Positions 10,550 through 20,607 are shown, counted from the stretch's first letter. The stretch: DNA of 64,000 nucleotides from Microbacterium sp. XT11 (GCF_001513675.1 NZ_CP013859.1:1427081-1491080); one strand, 5' to 3'. Program-made: numbers and translations. The notes: a model not told the origin generated them from the letters alone.

Positions 10550-10598
10550 GCGGGTGCGGCGCCTCGGTAAACTGGGAGAGACTTCCAAGGAGCCCCGA

Positions 10599-12125
10599 AT
10601 GACTGACGCGTCCGCCGCGCCCGAGCAGAACCCCCAGATCGCCGACGAAGACGTGCACGAGCAGAAGGCCGTCCGCCTGGCCAAGCGCGAGCGCCTCATC
10701 GCGAAGCGCGCGGATGCCGGAGGGGGTGCGTTCCCGGTGGGCGTGCCGATCACGCACACGATCCCCGCGCTCCGGGCCGAGTACGGCGACCTGGAAGCCG
10801 GCGCCGAGACCGGCGTCGTCGTGGGCGTCGCCGGCCGCGTGGTGTTCAGCCGGAACACCGGCAAGCTCTGCTTCGCCACGCTGCAGGCGGGCGACGGCTC
10901 GCGCATCCAGGCGATGATCTCCCTCGCGAACGTCGGCGAGCAGTCGCTCGCGGACTGGAAGGAGTACGTCGACCTCGGCGACCACGTGTTCGTGCACGGC
11001 GAGGTGATCTCCAGCCGCCGCGGCGAGTTGTCGATCATGGCCGACGAGTGGACCATCGCGTCGAAGGCGATCCTGCCGCTGCCCAACGCCTACGCCGAGC
11101 TCAGCGAAGAGAGCCGGGTGCGCAGCAGGTACCTCGACCTCATCGTGCGCGAGCAGGCCAGGACCACCGTGCGCGCTCGCGCGACGGTGAACGCGAGCCT
11201 GCGCGCGACGTTCGCCAGCCACGGCTACCTCGAGGTCGAGACGCCCATGCTGCAGGTGCAGCACGGTGGAGCATCCGCCCGGCCGTTCGTCACGCACTCC
11301 AACGCCTTCGACACCGAGCTGTACCTCCGCATCGCCCCGGAGCTCTACCTCAAGCGCGCGGTCGTCGGCGGCATCGAGCGGGTGTTCGAGATCAACCGCA
11401 ACTTCCGCAACGAGGGAGCCGACTCCACGCACAGCCCGGAGTTCGCGATGCTCGAGGCGTATCAGGCATACGGCGACTACAACCAGATGGCCGCGCTCAC
11501 GCAGGAGCTCGTGCAGCAGGCGGCCATCGCGGTCTCCGGTTCGACCTCTGTCACCTGGGCGGACGGCACCGAATACGACCTCGGCGGTGAGTGGGACCGC
11601 ATCTCGATGTACGAGTCGCTGTCCGCGGCCTCCGGGCGAACGATCACACCGCAGGACCCGGTCGAGGATCTCATCGCGTTCGCGGAGGAGAACGGCGTCG
11701 ACCTTCCACCGCAGGCCACGCACGGAAAGCTCGTCGAAGAGCTCTGGGAGCACTTCGTGAAGGGCGACCTCGTGCGTCCCACCTTCGTCATGGACTTCCC
11801 TGTCGACACGTCGCCGCTCGTCCGCGAGCACCGTTCGATCGACGGCGTCGTGGAGAAGTGGGATCTGTACATCCGCGGATTCGAGCTGGCGACCGGATAC
11901 TCGGAGCTCGTCGACCCCGTGATCCAGCGTGAACGTTTCGTCGAGCAGGCCAAGCTCGCAGCCAGAGGCGACGTCGAGGCGATGCCGATCGACGAGGAGT
12001 TCCTGCGCGCCCTCGAGCACGGCATGCCGCCGTCGGGAGGCATGGGCATGGGCATCGACCGGCTGTTGATGGCCATCACCGGCCTCGGCATCCGCGAGAC
12101 GATCCTCTTCCCCCTGGTGAAGTAG
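10599..12125 (+). CDS. lysS: Lysyl-tRNA synthetase, class II
   Basis: Charges tRNA-Lys with lysine. The 508-residue protein has an OB-fold anticodon-binding domain (about residues 65-175, with [20 protein letters not shown]), then the class II catalytic core: motif 1 with [12 protein letters not shown], motif 2 with [20 protein letters not shown], and motif 3 [15 protein letters not shown] near the C-terminus. The start at 10599 has CAAGGAG upstream. The acidic N-terminal extension before the OB fold is usual for actinobacterial LysS. Confidence 0.97.
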   Translation: MTDASAAPEQNPQIADEDVHEQKAVRLAKRERLIAKRADAGGGAFPVGVPITHTIPALRAEYGDLEAGAETGVVVGVAGRVVFSRNTGKLCFATLQAGDGSRIQAMISLANVGEQSLADWKEYVDLGDHVFVHGEVISSRRGELSIMADEWTIASKAILPLPNAYAELSEESRVRSRYLDLIVREQARTTVRARATVNASLRATFASHGYLEVETPMLQVQHGGASARPFVTHSNAFDTELYLRIAPELYLKRAVVGGIERVFEINRNFRNEGADSTHSPEFAMLEAYQAYGDYNQMAALTQELVQQAAIAVSGSTSVTWADGTEYDLGGEWDRISMYESLSAASGRTITPQDPVEDLIAFAEENGVDLPPQATHGKLVEELWEHFVKGDLVRPTFVMDFPVDTSPLVREHRSIDGVVEKWDLYIRGFELATGYSELVDPVIQRERFVEQAKLAARGDVEAMPIDEEFLRALEHGMPPSGGMGMGIDRLLMAITGLGIRETILFPLVK

Positions 12126-12169
12126 ACGCGCTCCGCCGTCGGCGGCGAGGTGCCACTCTGCTGCCGTCG

Positions 12170-13285
12170 TCACGCGGCGGCGCCTCGGTGGAACGCCCAC
12201 TCGGGCAGCATCGCGGCGTCGATCATCGTCCGGAGCAGGGCGGCGAGACCGTAGCGGGGATCGATCTCCGCCACGAGATCGAGATAGTACGCGGCATGCG
12301 ACGCGCGACCCAGAGCCCAGGAGAGCCACGCCGCCACGGTGAGCGCTCCAGGACGCGAAGGGCGGGGAGCGCGCGCCGCGACCGCCCTCGCGAGTCGCAG
12401 AGCGCGTCTCAACCGGTCGGCGTCGGGTGCGGGTCCGCGACCGAGGAACAGCTCGCCGAGGTCTTCGGGGATGCTGGTGCCGTCGTCGGCGAACGCCAGC
12501 TGCGCGGCGAGCGTGCGCGCGCCTCCCACGCGATCGCTGGCCCACTGGGTGAGCGCGACGTCACGCAAGAGGGGGCGGTCGAGGCACCAGAGGAGCGCGG
12601 CCGCCGCGAAAGGCGGCGGCGCGTCGGGGTCGTCGAGAAGCGCCTCGAACAGCTCGGTGACGTCGTCGAGCAGCAGGAGCGCGGCGAGAGCCTGCGGATT
12701 CTCGCGGGCGGTGAGCCGCACGTCGTCGCCGCGGTCGAGGAGGCCCGAGATGTCGCGCAGGGCACGCCCCACGCGCTCCTTCTCCGCGAGGTCGGCGGTC
12801 GGCAGCGCGGCGCCGGAGAGCTGATCGCCCGAGACATCGGCACCGCCCGGCACCTCCGGCGGCGGGACCTCGTCGAACGGAACGAGCTGGGGATCGTCGT
12901 GCAGATAGCTCGCCCAGCCGGCGGGGGTCACGCACAGCGCGTCGACGATGCGGAGGTCCCGCTCGTCGGCGCAGGCGAGCAGATCGTCGACCTGGGGTGC
13001 GAACGGCAGCAGCAGCCCGTCGTGGGTGCTCAGCGGCTCGTCGTCGACGTAGGCGACGACGGCGACGGCATCCGTGCCGTCGACCCGCGTGACGAGGTCG
13101 ATCGCGGCATCCGCGTATCCCTCGGGATCGACGTGGTCCGCAGGAAGATCGAGGCGGAGCGCGCCATGCGTCCGCGAACCGCGGAACGGCAGCAGCAGGA
13201 TGCTGCGGCGGGGCGTGAACCCGGCGAGTGAGGGGACGATGCGCAGGAAGTCCGCAGAATCCGCGGCTCGGAGAACTGTGGTCAT
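12170..13285 (-). CDS. DUF4192 domain protein
   Basis: A 371-residue protein of the actinobacterial DUF4192 family, of unknown function. It contains FLRIVPSLAGFTPRRSILLLPF near the N-terminus and an extended acidic, Leu/Ala-rich helical body. I choose the ATG at 13285 because the family N-terminus (MTTVLRAADSADF) begins there and GACACT ends 6 bases upstream, matching the leaderless promoters in this window. In-frame starts at 13303 (ATG) and 13330 (GTG) would add up to 15 residues and have no ribosome-binding site. It converges on lysS. Confidence 0.82.
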   Translation of the reverse strand: MTTVLRAADSADFLRIVPSLAGFTPRRSILLLPFRGSRTHGALRLDLPADHVDPEGYADAAIDLVTRVDGTDAVAVVAYVDDEPLSTHDGLLLPFAPQVDDLLACADERDLRIVDALCVTPAGWASYLHDDPQLVPFDEVPPPEVPGGADVSGDQLSGAALPTADLAEKERVGRALRDISGLLDRGDDVRLTARENPQALAALLLLDDVTELFEALLDDPDAPPPFAAAALLWCLDRPLLRDVALTQWASDRVGGARTLAAQLAFADDGTSIPEDLGELFLGRGPAPDADRLRRALRLARAVAARAPRPSRPGALTVAAWLSWALGRASHAAYYLDLVAEIDPRYGLAALLRTMIDAAMLPEWAFHRGAAA

Positions 13286-13398
13286 GACGCGAGTGTCGGC
13301 CATGGCGGGCACCGCGCGGGGGCGTTCCACAGGGTTCGGGCGGGGAATCCTGAAGGTCGTCCGATGTGGAGGAGAAGTGCCTCGCGTACGATGGTGTC

Positions 13399-13572
13399 AT
13401 GGAGAACTTCTGGCTCGCCGCGGCATGGTCGATCCTTCCGACCATCGGCGTGAGCGTCGTGTTCTTCTTCGTGCTGCGCGGCATCCTCCGCTTCGACCGC
13501 ACGGAGCGCAAGGTGCACGCCCGGATCGAGGCGGAGGAGCGCGCGGCTCGCGGGCTCCCGCCCCGCTCCTGA
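13399..13572 (+). CDS. Small single-pass membrane protein, hypothetical
   Basis: A 57-residue protein with one clear membrane helix (about residues 5-28, WLAAAWSILPTIGVSVVFFFVL) followed by a basic and glutamate-rich cytoplasmic helix (RTERKVHARIEAEERAARG). TACGAT at 13387-13392 ends 6 bases before the ATG, indicating a leaderless mRNA. Such small proteins are conserved in Microbacteriaceae, but I cannot assign a function. It lies between the divergent DUF4192 gene and the cardiolipin synthase gene. Confidence 0.75.
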   Translation: MENFWLAAAWSILPTIGVSVVFFFVLRGILRFDRTERKVHARIEAEERAARGLPPRS

Positions 13573-13661
13573 GCAGCGTCGGAGGCATCCGCTACCGTAA
13601 GCGTGAGCGCCCGCCGCGATGAACGGTGTCGCGGTGCGGGTGCGCGCAGAGAGGACGGGGG

Positions 13662-15122
13662 ATGATCCCAGACGGCTGGGGCTGGTGGCTCGCTGCCTTC
13701 CTGCTCGTCCTCGACCTCGCCATCCGTGCGACGGCGATCATCGTCGTGCCGCGCAATCGCCGACCAACGGCGGCCATGGCCTGGCTGCTGGCGATCTTCT
13801 TCATCCCGTTCCTCGGGGTCTTCCTCTTCCTGCTCATCGGCAATCCGCGACTTCCGCGAGCCCGCCGCCGCAAGCAGGCGCAGATCAACGCGTACATCGC
13901 GGAGACCAGCGAGAACCTGCACTTCGGCACGCTCCGGCCAGACCCGCCGAGCTGGCTCCCGCCTCTCGTCGACATGAACCACCAGCTCGGCGCGCTGCCG
14001 ATCTCGGGCGACAACGGCGCCCACCTCATCTCCGACTACCACGAGTCGCTCGATGCGATGGCCGATGAGATACGCACGGCCACCGAGTACGTGCACGTCG
14101 AGTTCTACATCCTTCAATCCGACGACTCGACGGACAACTTCTTCCGGGCGCTCGAAGAGGTCGCGGCGCGTGGCGTCAAGGTGCGCGTGCTCCTCGACCA
14201 CTGGGCCAACCGGTGGAAACCCCGCTACCGGGCGACGATCCGCCGCCTGAACGCGATGGGTGCGGACTGGCATCTCATGCTCCCCGTCCAGCCGCTCAAG
14301 GGCAAGATGCAGCGGCCCGATCTCCGCAACCACCGCAAGCTGCTCGTCGTCGACGGACGGGTGGCCTTCCTCGGCTCGCAGAACATCACCGACTCGACGT
14401 ACAACCTCCCGAAGAACATCCGTCGCGGGCTGCACTGGGTCGACCTCATGGTGCGCATCGACGGCCCCGTCGTGCTCAGCGTGAACGCGATCTTCGTCGC
14501 CGATTGGTACAGCGAGACCGATGTCGTGCTCGAAGGCATCGACATCACCAGCGCCGAACCGGGCAGCGGCGACCTCGACTGCCAGGTCGTGCCGTCCGGA
14601 CCCGGCTTCGAAGTCGAGAACAACCTCCGGCTCTTCCTCGGTCTGCTCTACGCGGCCAAAGAGAAGATCATGATCGTGAGCCCCTACTTCGTGCCGGACG
14701 AGGCCCTCCTGCTCGCCGTCACCGCGGCAGTCGACCGGGGCGTGGCCGTCGAGCTCTTCGTGTCGGAGGAGGGCGACCAGGCCATGGTCTATCACGCGCA
14801 GCGCAGCTACTACGAAGCGCTGCTCAAGGCCGGGGTGCGCATCTGGATGTACCGCAAGCCCTACATCCTGCACACGAAGAGCCTCACCATCGACGACGAG
14901 GTCGCCGTAATCGGCTCGAGCAACATGGACATGAGATCGTTCGGCCTCAACCTCGAGGTGTCGATGCTCGTGCGGGGCGAGGAGTTCGTCGCTGAGATGC
15001 GCGTGGTCGAAGACCAGTACCGGTCCCTCAGCCGTGAGCTCACCCTCGAGGAGTGGATGCAGCAGCCGCTCCGCTCCACGGTGCTCGACAACCTCGCCCG
15101 GCTCACGTCCGCGCTGCAGTGA
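13662..15122 (+). CDS. cls: Cardiolipin synthase (phospholipase D superfamily)
   Basis: Makes cardiolipin by condensing two phosphatidyl units at the membrane. The 486-residue protein has two N-terminal membrane helices (about residues 7-29 and 38-60), then two HKD motifs: HRKLLVVD at 224-231 (H224, K226, D231) and HTKSLTIDD with H404, K406 and D411. SQN and SSNMDMRSF follow the two motifs as in ClsA-type enzymes. The ATG at 13662 has a purine-rich AGGACGGGGG just upstream and is favoured over an earlier in-frame start. Whether the donor is phosphatidylglycerol or CDP-diacylglycerol cannot be told from sequence. Confidence 0.92.
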   Translation: MIPDGWGWWLAAFLLVLDLAIRATAIIVVPRNRRPTAAMAWLLAIFFIPFLGVFLFLLIGNPRLPRARRRKQAQINAYIAETSENLHFGTLRPDPPSWLPPLVDMNHQLGALPISGDNGAHLISDYHESLDAMADEIRTATEYVHVEFYILQSDDSTDNFFRALEEVAARGVKVRVLLDHWANRWKPRYRATIRRLNAMGADWHLMLPVQPLKGKMQRPDLRNHRKLLVVDGRVAFLGSQNITDSTYNLPKNIRRGLHWVDLMVRIDGPVVLSVNAIFVADWYSETDVVLEGIDITSAEPGSGDLDCQVVPSGPGFEVENNLRLFLGLLYAAKEKIMIVSPYFVPDEALLLAVTAAVDRGVAVELFVSEEGDQAMVYHAQRSYYEALLKAGVRIWMYRKPYILHTKSLTIDDEVAVIGSSNMDMRSFGLNLEVSMLVRGEEFVAEMRVVEDQYRSLSRELTLEEWMQQPLRSTVLDNLARLTSALQ

Positions 15123-15174
15123 GCGTGCGCGGCCCCCGCTCCCGTTCTCGCCCGCGCCTCGGTAGCGTTGTCGC

Positions 15175-15912
15175 ATGACCTCCGCCACGCGTGCCGTCGC
15201 CGCCCTGTCCGCTCTCGCCGCGCTGCTCCTCGCCACCGGATGCACGGCAGCACCGGGATCGACGGCGCCGACGAGCTCGCCGCGGTCCACCCCGAACGAA
15301 CAGGTCGGCGGCGACGGGACCGATGACTCCGACGATCTCGAAGGCGCGATCCTCGACGACGGGCGCATGTTCGCCGTCGTCACGTGGGGATCGTCCTCGT
15401 GCGTCCCTGCCGTCGAGGAGGTCGCCGCCGAGGGACAGAAGGTTCGCGTGACGCTGATGGATGCCGCGACCGACCAGGTGTGCACGGCCGACTTCGCGCC
15501 GCGCGCGAGCATCGGCGCGCTGCCGGAGGGCGTGGATCCGACGCAGGACGTCACTCTCGAGGTCGCCTACGGAGACATCTCCGACGACGTCGATCTCGAC
15601 GGGGATGCCGCGAACTCCGGCGCCCCCGGCTCGTCGACCGAGTACCTGCCGTCGGCGGGGTGGGTCGACGACGGCTTGCTCGTGCTCCTCACCTGGGGCT
15701 CGTCCGGATGCCCGCCGATCGTCGAGTCGGTCGAGGGTTCGGGCGATGCGGGGACGGCGACCTTCGCCACCGACGATGACCGCATGTGCACGATGGACAT
15801 GGCACCGCGGGCGACGCTGCTGAGCTTCGACGATGAAGCCGTCTCGGACGATGCCTTCACCCTGACCCTCGTCGGCGGCGGGCTCGACGGCACCGTCACG
15901 GTCCGGGGCTGA
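15175..15912 (+). CDS. Predicted lipoprotein with two tandem copies of a Cys-containing domain
   Basis: A 245-residue secreted protein with a lipoprotein signal (hydrophobic LSALAALLLATGC, lipid-modified Cys at about residue 23) and an acidic, Ser/Thr-rich linker. Two homologous domains follow. The first has DGRMFAVVTWGSSSCVPAVEEV ... CTADFAPRAS; the second has DGLLVLLTWGSSGCPPIVESV ... CTMDMAPRAT. Each carries the same two cysteines, which could form one disulfide per domain. TAGCGT at 15163-15168 lies 6 bases before the ATG (leaderless). The function is unknown; this looks like a cell-envelope protein. Confidence 0.8.
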   Translation: MTSATRAVAALSALAALLLATGCTAAPGSTAPTSSPRSTPNEQVGGDGTDDSDDLEGAILDDGRMFAVVTWGSSSCVPAVEEVAAEGQKVRVTLMDAATDQVCTADFAPRASIGALPEGVDPTQDVTLEVAYGDISDDVDLDGDAANSGAPGSSTEYLPSAGWVDDGLLVLLTWGSSGCPPIVESVEGSGDAGTATFATDDDRMCTMDMAPRATLLSFDDEAVSDDAFTLTLVGGGLDGTVTVRG

Positions 15913-15953
15913 CGCTTCCGCCCGCCCCGCCGCACCCCGGCTGACGGATCGCG

Positions 15954-16952
15954 TCAGATCGAGTGCACGGGGTGACCGGCCGGCAGAGCGAGAAGGAGAG
16001 CCCCAGGGTCGACACGGCACGTCATGCGCACCGCCTCGCCGAACTCGTCACCGTCGAGCTCGACCGGGATGGGTGCCGCTGCGGCCGCTTCGGCGACGAG
16101 GCCGCGGAAATAGTGCACCGAGGCGTCCTTGCCTCGTCGCTGGAGCACGCGACGCCCCGCGCGGAAGCGCCGCAGCACCGAGTTGTCCCACCAGATCTTG
16201 CGCCACACGCCCAGCCAGCCGAACGCGCCGCTCGGCTGGATCACCGCGACGTCGAGCATCCCATCGGCGATCGACGCATCGGGGATGAGCGAGATGCCGG
16301 CCGGGAGCGTTCCGCAGTTGGCGAAGAGGATGCTCTGCACCTTCGTCGTGTGCAGGCGTCCGTCGTCGATCTGGAACACCGAGCGGAACGGCTTCGCGGT
16401 GGCGAGGGAACGCGCGGCGCCGTCGACATAGGCGATCCACCCCACCGACTTCTTCAGATCGGGCCGGGTGTTCGCGATCATGTCGGCATCCAGGCCGATG
16501 CCCGCAAGCACGACGAAGGCGTGCTCCGACTGGGAGCCGTCTGCCCGGGTGAGGTGCGCCCAGCCTAGGTCGATCGCGTGCCGGAAGTCGCCGAGCGCGG
16601 CGCGCACCATCTCGGCGGGATCGCCCAGCGTGAGGCCGAGGTTGCGCGCCAGGAGGTTGCCGGTGCCGCTGGGCAGGATCGCGAGCGGCACCCCGGTGTT
16701 CGCCATCGCCTCGGCGACCGCCCGCACGGTGCCGTCCCCGCCTGCGACGAGCACGACATCCACGCCGCGGGCGATGGCCTCGGCCGTCGCGCCCTGACCG
16801 GCGTCGTCGACGGTGGTCTTGTAGAAGGCCGGATGCTCCCACCCCGCCTCCGCCGACAGCTCGCGGACCGTGGCGCGCAGCCGCCGTTCGTCGACCTTGA
16901 TCGGGTTGTAGACGAGCGCCGCCTGGCGTCGGGCCGGGGCGCGCTTCGTCAT
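15954..16952 (-). CDS. Diacylglycerol kinase family lipid kinase
   Basis: A 332-residue protein of the DAGK/sphingosine-kinase family that phosphorylates a lipid alcohol with ATP. It shows LVYNPIKVD at the N-terminus, the ATP-binding signature VLVAGGDGTVRAVAEAM, the LPSGTGNLLARNLGL segment, and a C-terminal beta-rich half ending in VRMTCRVDPGALLLALP. The substrate is most likely diacylglycerol or an undecaprenol-like lipid, but this is inference. TAGAGT on the minus strand (16964-16959) ends 6 bases before the ATG, so the mRNA is probably leaderless. It is divergent from serS. Confidence 0.88.
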   Translation of the reverse strand: MTKRAPARRQAALVYNPIKVDERRLRATVRELSAEAGWEHPAFYKTTVDDAGQGATAEAIARGVDVVLVAGGDGTVRAVAEAMANTGVPLAILPSGTGNLLARNLGLTLGDPAEMVRAALGDFRHAIDLGWAHLTRADGSQSEHAFVVLAGIGLDADMIANTRPDLKKSVGWIAYVDGAARSLATAKPFRSVFQIDDGRLHTTKVQSILFANCGTLPAGISLIPDASIADGMLDVAVIQPSGAFGWLGVWRKIWWDNSVLRRFRAGRRVLQRRGKDASVHYFRGLVAEAAAAAPIPVELDGDEFGEAVRMTCRVDPGALLLALPAGHPVHSI

Positions 16953-17010
16953 GGCGCTACTCTAATCCGCGCTCGCCGAGGGGCCGATCCGGGCACCGTA
17001 GACTTGGTGG

Positions 17011-18315
17011 ATGATCGACCTCGCCCTGCTCCGCGACAACCCCGAGATCGTCCGCCGCTCCCAGGCCGCCCGCGGCAACGATCAGACCACCGTCGACGAT
17101 GCGCTCGAGGCAGACCGATCGCGCAGGGCTGCGCTCGCCGCTTTCGAGGAGCTGCGTGCCGAGCAGAACGCCTTCGGCAAGAAGGTCGCGCAGGCTCCGA
17201 AGGACGAGAAGGCCGCGCTGGTGGCGCAGGCGAAAGACCTGGCCGAGCGCGTCAAGCAGGCCCAGCAGGCCGCGAACGAGGCGGCCGAGGCTGCGACGGC
17301 GGCGATGGCACGTATCGAGAACATCGTGATCGACGGGGTGCCCGCCGGCGGCGAGGCCGACTTCGTTGAGCTCCGCCGCGTCGGCGAGATCCCGGCGTTC
17401 GACTTCGAGCCGCGCGACCACCTCGAACTGGGGGAGATGCTCGGCGCCATCGACATGGAGCGCGGGGCCAAGGTCTCCGGCGCCCGCTTCTACTTCCTCC
17501 GCGGCGTCGGTGCGCGCCTGGAGATCGCGCTGATGAACCTCGCTCTCGACAAGGCGTTGCAGAACGGGTTCGAGCCGCTCATCACGCCCACGCTCGTGCG
17601 CCCCGAGATCATGCAGGGCACGGGCTTCCTCGGCGAGCACGCCGACGAGGTCTACCACCTCGACAAGGACGACGATCTGTACCTCGTCGGCACGAGCGAG
17701 GTCGCGCTCGCCGGCTTCCACAAGGACGAGATCCTCGATCTGTCGACCGGAGCCCTGCGCTACGCCGGCTGGTCGACGTGCTACCGCCGAGAGGCGGGTT
17801 CGCACGGCAAGGACACGCGCGGCATCATCCGCGTGCACCAGTTCAACAAGCTCGAGATGTTCGTGTACACGACCCCCGACGACGCCGAAGCCGAGCACCT
17901 GCGTCTGGTGGCTCTGCAGGAGGAGATGCTGAGCTCTCTCGGCCTCGCCTACCGTGTGATCGACGTGGCCGCGGGAGACCTCGGTTCGAGCGCCGCCCGC
18001 AAGTACGACATCGAGGCGTGGGTGCCGACGCAGGGCGCCTTCCGAGAGCTCACCTCGACGTCGAACTGCACCACGTTCCAGGCCCGCCGGCTCGACGTGC
18101 GGTACCGTCCGGCGGACGCCGCGGGTTCGACGTCGAAGACGCAGCCGGTCGCCACCCTCAACGGCACGCTCGCCACCACGCGGTGGATCGTCGCACTCCT
18201 CGAGACGCATCAGCAGGCTGACGGCTCGGTGCGTGTGCCCGAGGTGCTGCGGCCGTACCTCGGCGGCCTCGAGGTGCTGGAGCCGGTGCGCCCGCTTGCG
18301 CAGGGAGCGAAGTGA
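17011..18315 (+). CDS. serS: Seryl-tRNA synthetase
   Basis: Charges tRNA-Ser, and tRNA-Sec where present, with serine. The 434-residue protein opens with the coiled-coil tRNA-binding arm (about residues 25-105), then the class II core with motif 2 [29 protein letters not shown] and motif 3 [16 protein letters not shown]. The start [11 protein letters not shown] is the family N-terminus. TAGACT at 16999-17004 ends 6 bases before the ATG, so the transcript is leaderless. The stop overlaps the GTG of the HAD gene. Two tRNA-Ser genes occur elsewhere in the window. Confidence 0.97.
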   Translation: MIDLALLRDNPEIVRRSQAARGNDQTTVDDALEADRSRRAALAAFEELRAEQNAFGKKVAQAPKDEKAALVAQAKDLAERVKQAQQAANEAAEAATAAMARIENIVIDGVPAGGEADFVELRRVGEIPAFDFEPRDHLELGEMLGAIDMERGAKVSGARFYFLRGVGARLEIALMNLALDKALQNGFEPLITPTLVRPEIMQGTGFLGEHADEVYHLDKDDDLYLVGTSEVALAGFHKDEILDLSTGALRYAGWSTCYRREAGSHGKDTRGIIRVHQFNKLEMFVYTTPDDAEAEHLRLVALQEEMLSSLGLAYRVIDVAAGDLGSSAARKYDIEAWVPTQGAFRELTSTSNCTTFQARRLDVRYRPADAAGSTSKTQPVATLNGTLATTRWIVALLETHQQADGSVRVPEVLRPYLGGLEVLEPVRPLAQGAK

Positions 18316-19133
18316 CCGCTCCCTGGCTCATCGGTCTCGACGTCGACGGAACGATCCTGCTGCAGGACGAGACCATGAGCCCTGGCGTGCCCGAGGCTGT
18401 GGCGAGGGTCAGAGACGCCGGCCACGTCGTCACGATCGCGACCGGTCGCAGCTGGATGGCGACCCGGCGGTATGTGGAGGAGCTCGGGCTCTCGGCCGAA
18501 TACGTCGTGTGCTCGAACGGCGCCGTCACGATGCGGCGCGACGGCGACGAGTGGGAGCGCTGGAACGTCGAGACCTTCGATCCGTCACCGGTGCTCGAGC
18601 TGCTGCGCGATCGGCTCCCGGATGCGCGGTACATGGTGGAGTTGGCGTCGGGTCAGCGTCTGTACACCCAGCAGCTCGACGACTGGACGCTCGACGGCGG
18701 CCGGCAGGTCGGCTTCGATGAGCTCTCGGACGCTCCGGTGTCGCGCATCGTCGTCGTCTCTCCCGGGCACGACGAGGAGGACTTCCACCGGCTGGTGGCG
18801 GATGCCGGCCTGAACGAGGTGTCGTACGCGATCGGTTGGACCGCGTGGCTGGACATCGCACCGCAGGGGGTCGACAAGGGGACGGCGCTGGAGCTCGTCC
18901 GCGCCCGTCTCGGCATCCCGGGCGACCGTGTGCTCGTCGCCGGAGACGGCCGCAACGACATCGGCATGTTCGGGTGGGCTCGGGTTCACGGCGGCCGCGC
19001 CGTAGCGATGGGGCAGGCACCCGACGAGGTGAAGGACGCGGCGGGGGAGATCACCGCCGACGTCGTGGACGGCGGGCTCGCACGCGCCCTCGACACTCTT
19101 CCAGCGCGCGCCCAGGTCAGCGCGACAGAATAG
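18312..19133 (+). CDS. HAD-superfamily (Cof-type) hydrolase
   Basis: A 273-residue phosphatase-like protein of the HAD IIB/Cof group. It has the nucleophile motif GLDVDGTIL near residue 8, TGRSW as motif II, a cap domain, and [13 protein letters not shown] as motifs III/IV near residue 213. Such enzymes remove phosphate from sugar phosphates or flavin/nucleotide phosphates; the substrate here cannot be told. The GTG start overlaps the serS stop (GTGA), a pairing seen often in actinobacteria. Confidence 0.88.
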   Translation: MTAPWLIGLDVDGTILLQDETMSPGVPEAVARVRDAGHVVTIATGRSWMATRRYVEELGLSAEYVVCSNGAVTMRRDGDEWERWNVETFDPSPVLELLRDRLPDARYMVELASGQRLYTQQLDDWTLDGGRQVGFDELSDAPVSRIVVVSPGHDEEDFHRLVADAGLNEVSYAIGWTAWLDIAPQGVDKGTALELVRARLGIPGDRVLVAGDGRNDIGMFGWARVHGGRAVAMGQAPDEVKDAAGEITADVVDGGLARALDTLPARAQVSATE

Positions 19134-19175
19134 AACTCGGCTAGACTCACGGCTTGTCGGCGGATTCGTCCGTCG

Positions 19176-19260
19176 GGAGGGTTGTCCGAGCGGCCGATGG
19201 AGCTGGTCTTGAAAACCAGTGGGCAGAGATGTCTCGTGGGTTCGAATCCCACACCCTCCG
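19176..19260 (+). tRNA. tRNA-Ser(TGA)
   Basis: The acceptor arms GGAGGGT (19176-19182) and ACCCTCC (19253-19259) pair, with discriminator G at 19260. The anticodon loop CTTGAAA carries TGA, a long variable arm is present as expected for serine, and the T-loop reads GGGTTCGAATCCC. CCA is not encoded. TAGACT at 19142-19147 is a likely -10 element. Confidence 0.95.
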
Positions 19261-19313
19261 CAAGAAGGCCCGCATCCTCTGCATGTGGCTGAAGTGATCC
19301 CGAAAGGCCCCGA

Positions 19314-20567
19314 GTGAGTCCCCACACCCGACGCCGTCGAACCATCGCACGTCACGGTCAGCTGCGCACTCCCCGTGCGGTCAGCCAGCTGCTGAGCTTC
19401 ATCGGCATCGGCCTGGCGGTGCTGCTGGTGAGCGGGGCGAGCGTCGGCGCCTACATCTTCTACGATCTCGCCAGCACGGCGAGCGCGAACGCCGTGGCGA
19501 TCGACGGTCAGGAGTCGATCCCGCCGGACATCGGCGAGTACAAGGGCGGATTCAACCTCGTGCTCACGGGCGTCGACACCTGCGAGGACTCGTACAAGCA
19601 GTACTTCGGCGACCGCTGCACGGGCAAGGACTCCGAGGGCACGCTCAACGACGTGAACCTCCTCGTGCACGTGTCGGACGAGCCGCGTCGTGTGACGGTC
19701 GTGAGCTTCCCGCGCGACCTCATGCTGCCCATCCCGGAGTGCGAGGACGAAGAGGGCCGCACGCATTCGGCGATGAGCAAGCAGCCCCTCAACGTCGCCT
19801 ACACCGACGGCGGTCTCAACTGCGTCGTGCGCACGATCTCCAAGCTCACCGGGCAGGACGTGCAGTTCGCGGCATCCGTGACCTTCGGCGGCGTGATCGA
19901 GATCACCAACGCCATCGGCGGCGTGGAGGTGTGCCTGGCGAACCCCATCAAGGACCGCTACACGAGCCTCGACCTGACCGCGGGCACCCACACCCTGCAG
20001 GGCCTCGAGGCGCTGCAGTTCCTCCGCACCCGCCATGGCGTCGGCGACGGCAGCGACCTCGGCCGCATCGGCAACCAGCAGCAGTACATGTCGAACCTGG
20101 CCAAGAAGCTCATCAGCTCCGACACGCTCAGCAACGTGCCGCTGATGCTGAACCTGGCCACCACGGCGGTGAAGAACCTGGAGCCGAGCGAGTCGCTGGC
20201 CGACCCGACCAAGATCGTCCAGATCGCGCTCGCGGTGAAGTCCGTGAAGTTCGAGGACATCGTGTTCCTGCAGTATCCGACCCTGACCGACCCGGACAAC
20301 CCCAACAAGGTCGTGCCGGACAAGCAGGCCGCGACCGCCATGTGGGACGCGATCAACGCGAACGCGCAGCTGCAGGTGACGCACGAGAACACCGAGAACG
20401 ACGGCGTGATCGTCACGGATCCCGGACCCACCCTTGACCCGGCGACGCCCACCGATCCGGCGACGCCCGATCCGAGCGCGACGCCGAGCGACGTGGTGCA
20501 GCTGCCGAACACCATCAAGGGGACCTCGGCGGCCCAGACGACGTGCTCGAACGGCAACGTGCGCTGA
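19314..20567 (+). CDS. LytR-CpsA-Psr (LCP) family cell-wall glycopolymer transferase
   Basis: A 417-residue membrane protein of the LCP family, whose members attach teichoic acids, arabinogalactan or other polymers from undecaprenyl carriers to peptidoglycan. A basic N-terminus precedes one membrane helix (about residues 28-50). The extracellular LCP domain has NLVLTGVDT, DVNLLVHV, RVTVVSFPRDLMLPIP, AYTDGG, the catalytic-type motifs LQGLEALQFLRTRHG and DLGRIGNQQQYM. Cysteine pairs C90/C102 and one later could form disulfides. The tail is Pro/Thr/Asp-rich. The start is GTG at 19314, with GAAAGG upstream. Confidence 0.9.
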   Translation: MSPHTRRRRTIARHGQLRTPRAVSQLLSFIGIGLAVLLVSGASVGAYIFYDLASTASANAVAIDGQESIPPDIGEYKGGFNLVLTGVDTCEDSYKQYFGDRCTGKDSEGTLNDVNLLVHVSDEPRRVTVVSFPRDLMLPIPECEDEEGRTHSAMSKQPLNVAYTDGGLNCVVRTISKLTGQDVQFAASVTFGGVIEITNAIGGVEVCLANPIKDRYTSLDLTAGTHTLQGLEALQFLRTRHGVGDGSDLGRIGNQQQYMSNLAKKLISSDTLSNVPLMLNLATTAVKNLEPSESLADPTKIVQIALAVKSVKFEDIVFLQYPTLTDPDNPNKVVPDKQAATAMWDAINANAQLQVTHENTENDGVIVTDPGPTLDPATPTDPATPDPSATPSDVVQLPNTIKGTSAAQTTCSNGNVR

Positions 20568-20570
20568 TCA

Positions 20571-20601
20571 CGCAAGTCTTGCGCAAGTCCTTGCGTAAGC
20601 T
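20571..20601 (+). promoter_or_regulatory. lacI promoter with overlapping CGCAAG/CTTGCG operators
   Basis: CGCAAG-T-CTTGCG (20571-20583) and CGCAAG-TC-CTTGCG (20582-20595) are two overlapping inverted repeats. TAAGCT (20596-20601) is the -10, ending 6 bases before the lacI ATG. A repressor bound here would block transcription, so lacI is probably autoregulated. Confidence 0.7.
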
Positions 20602-20607
20602 GGGGCC

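Noticed and set aside
12130..12145. CCGCCG-T-CGGCGG as terminator after lysS
   Set aside because: A one-base loop cannot form; no convincing terminator is seen between lysS and the DUF4192 gene.
10374..12545. Long minus-strand open frame across lysS
   Set aside because: Same antisense effect of third-position GC; no recognisable domain, no ribosome-binding site, and it covers a complete lysS.
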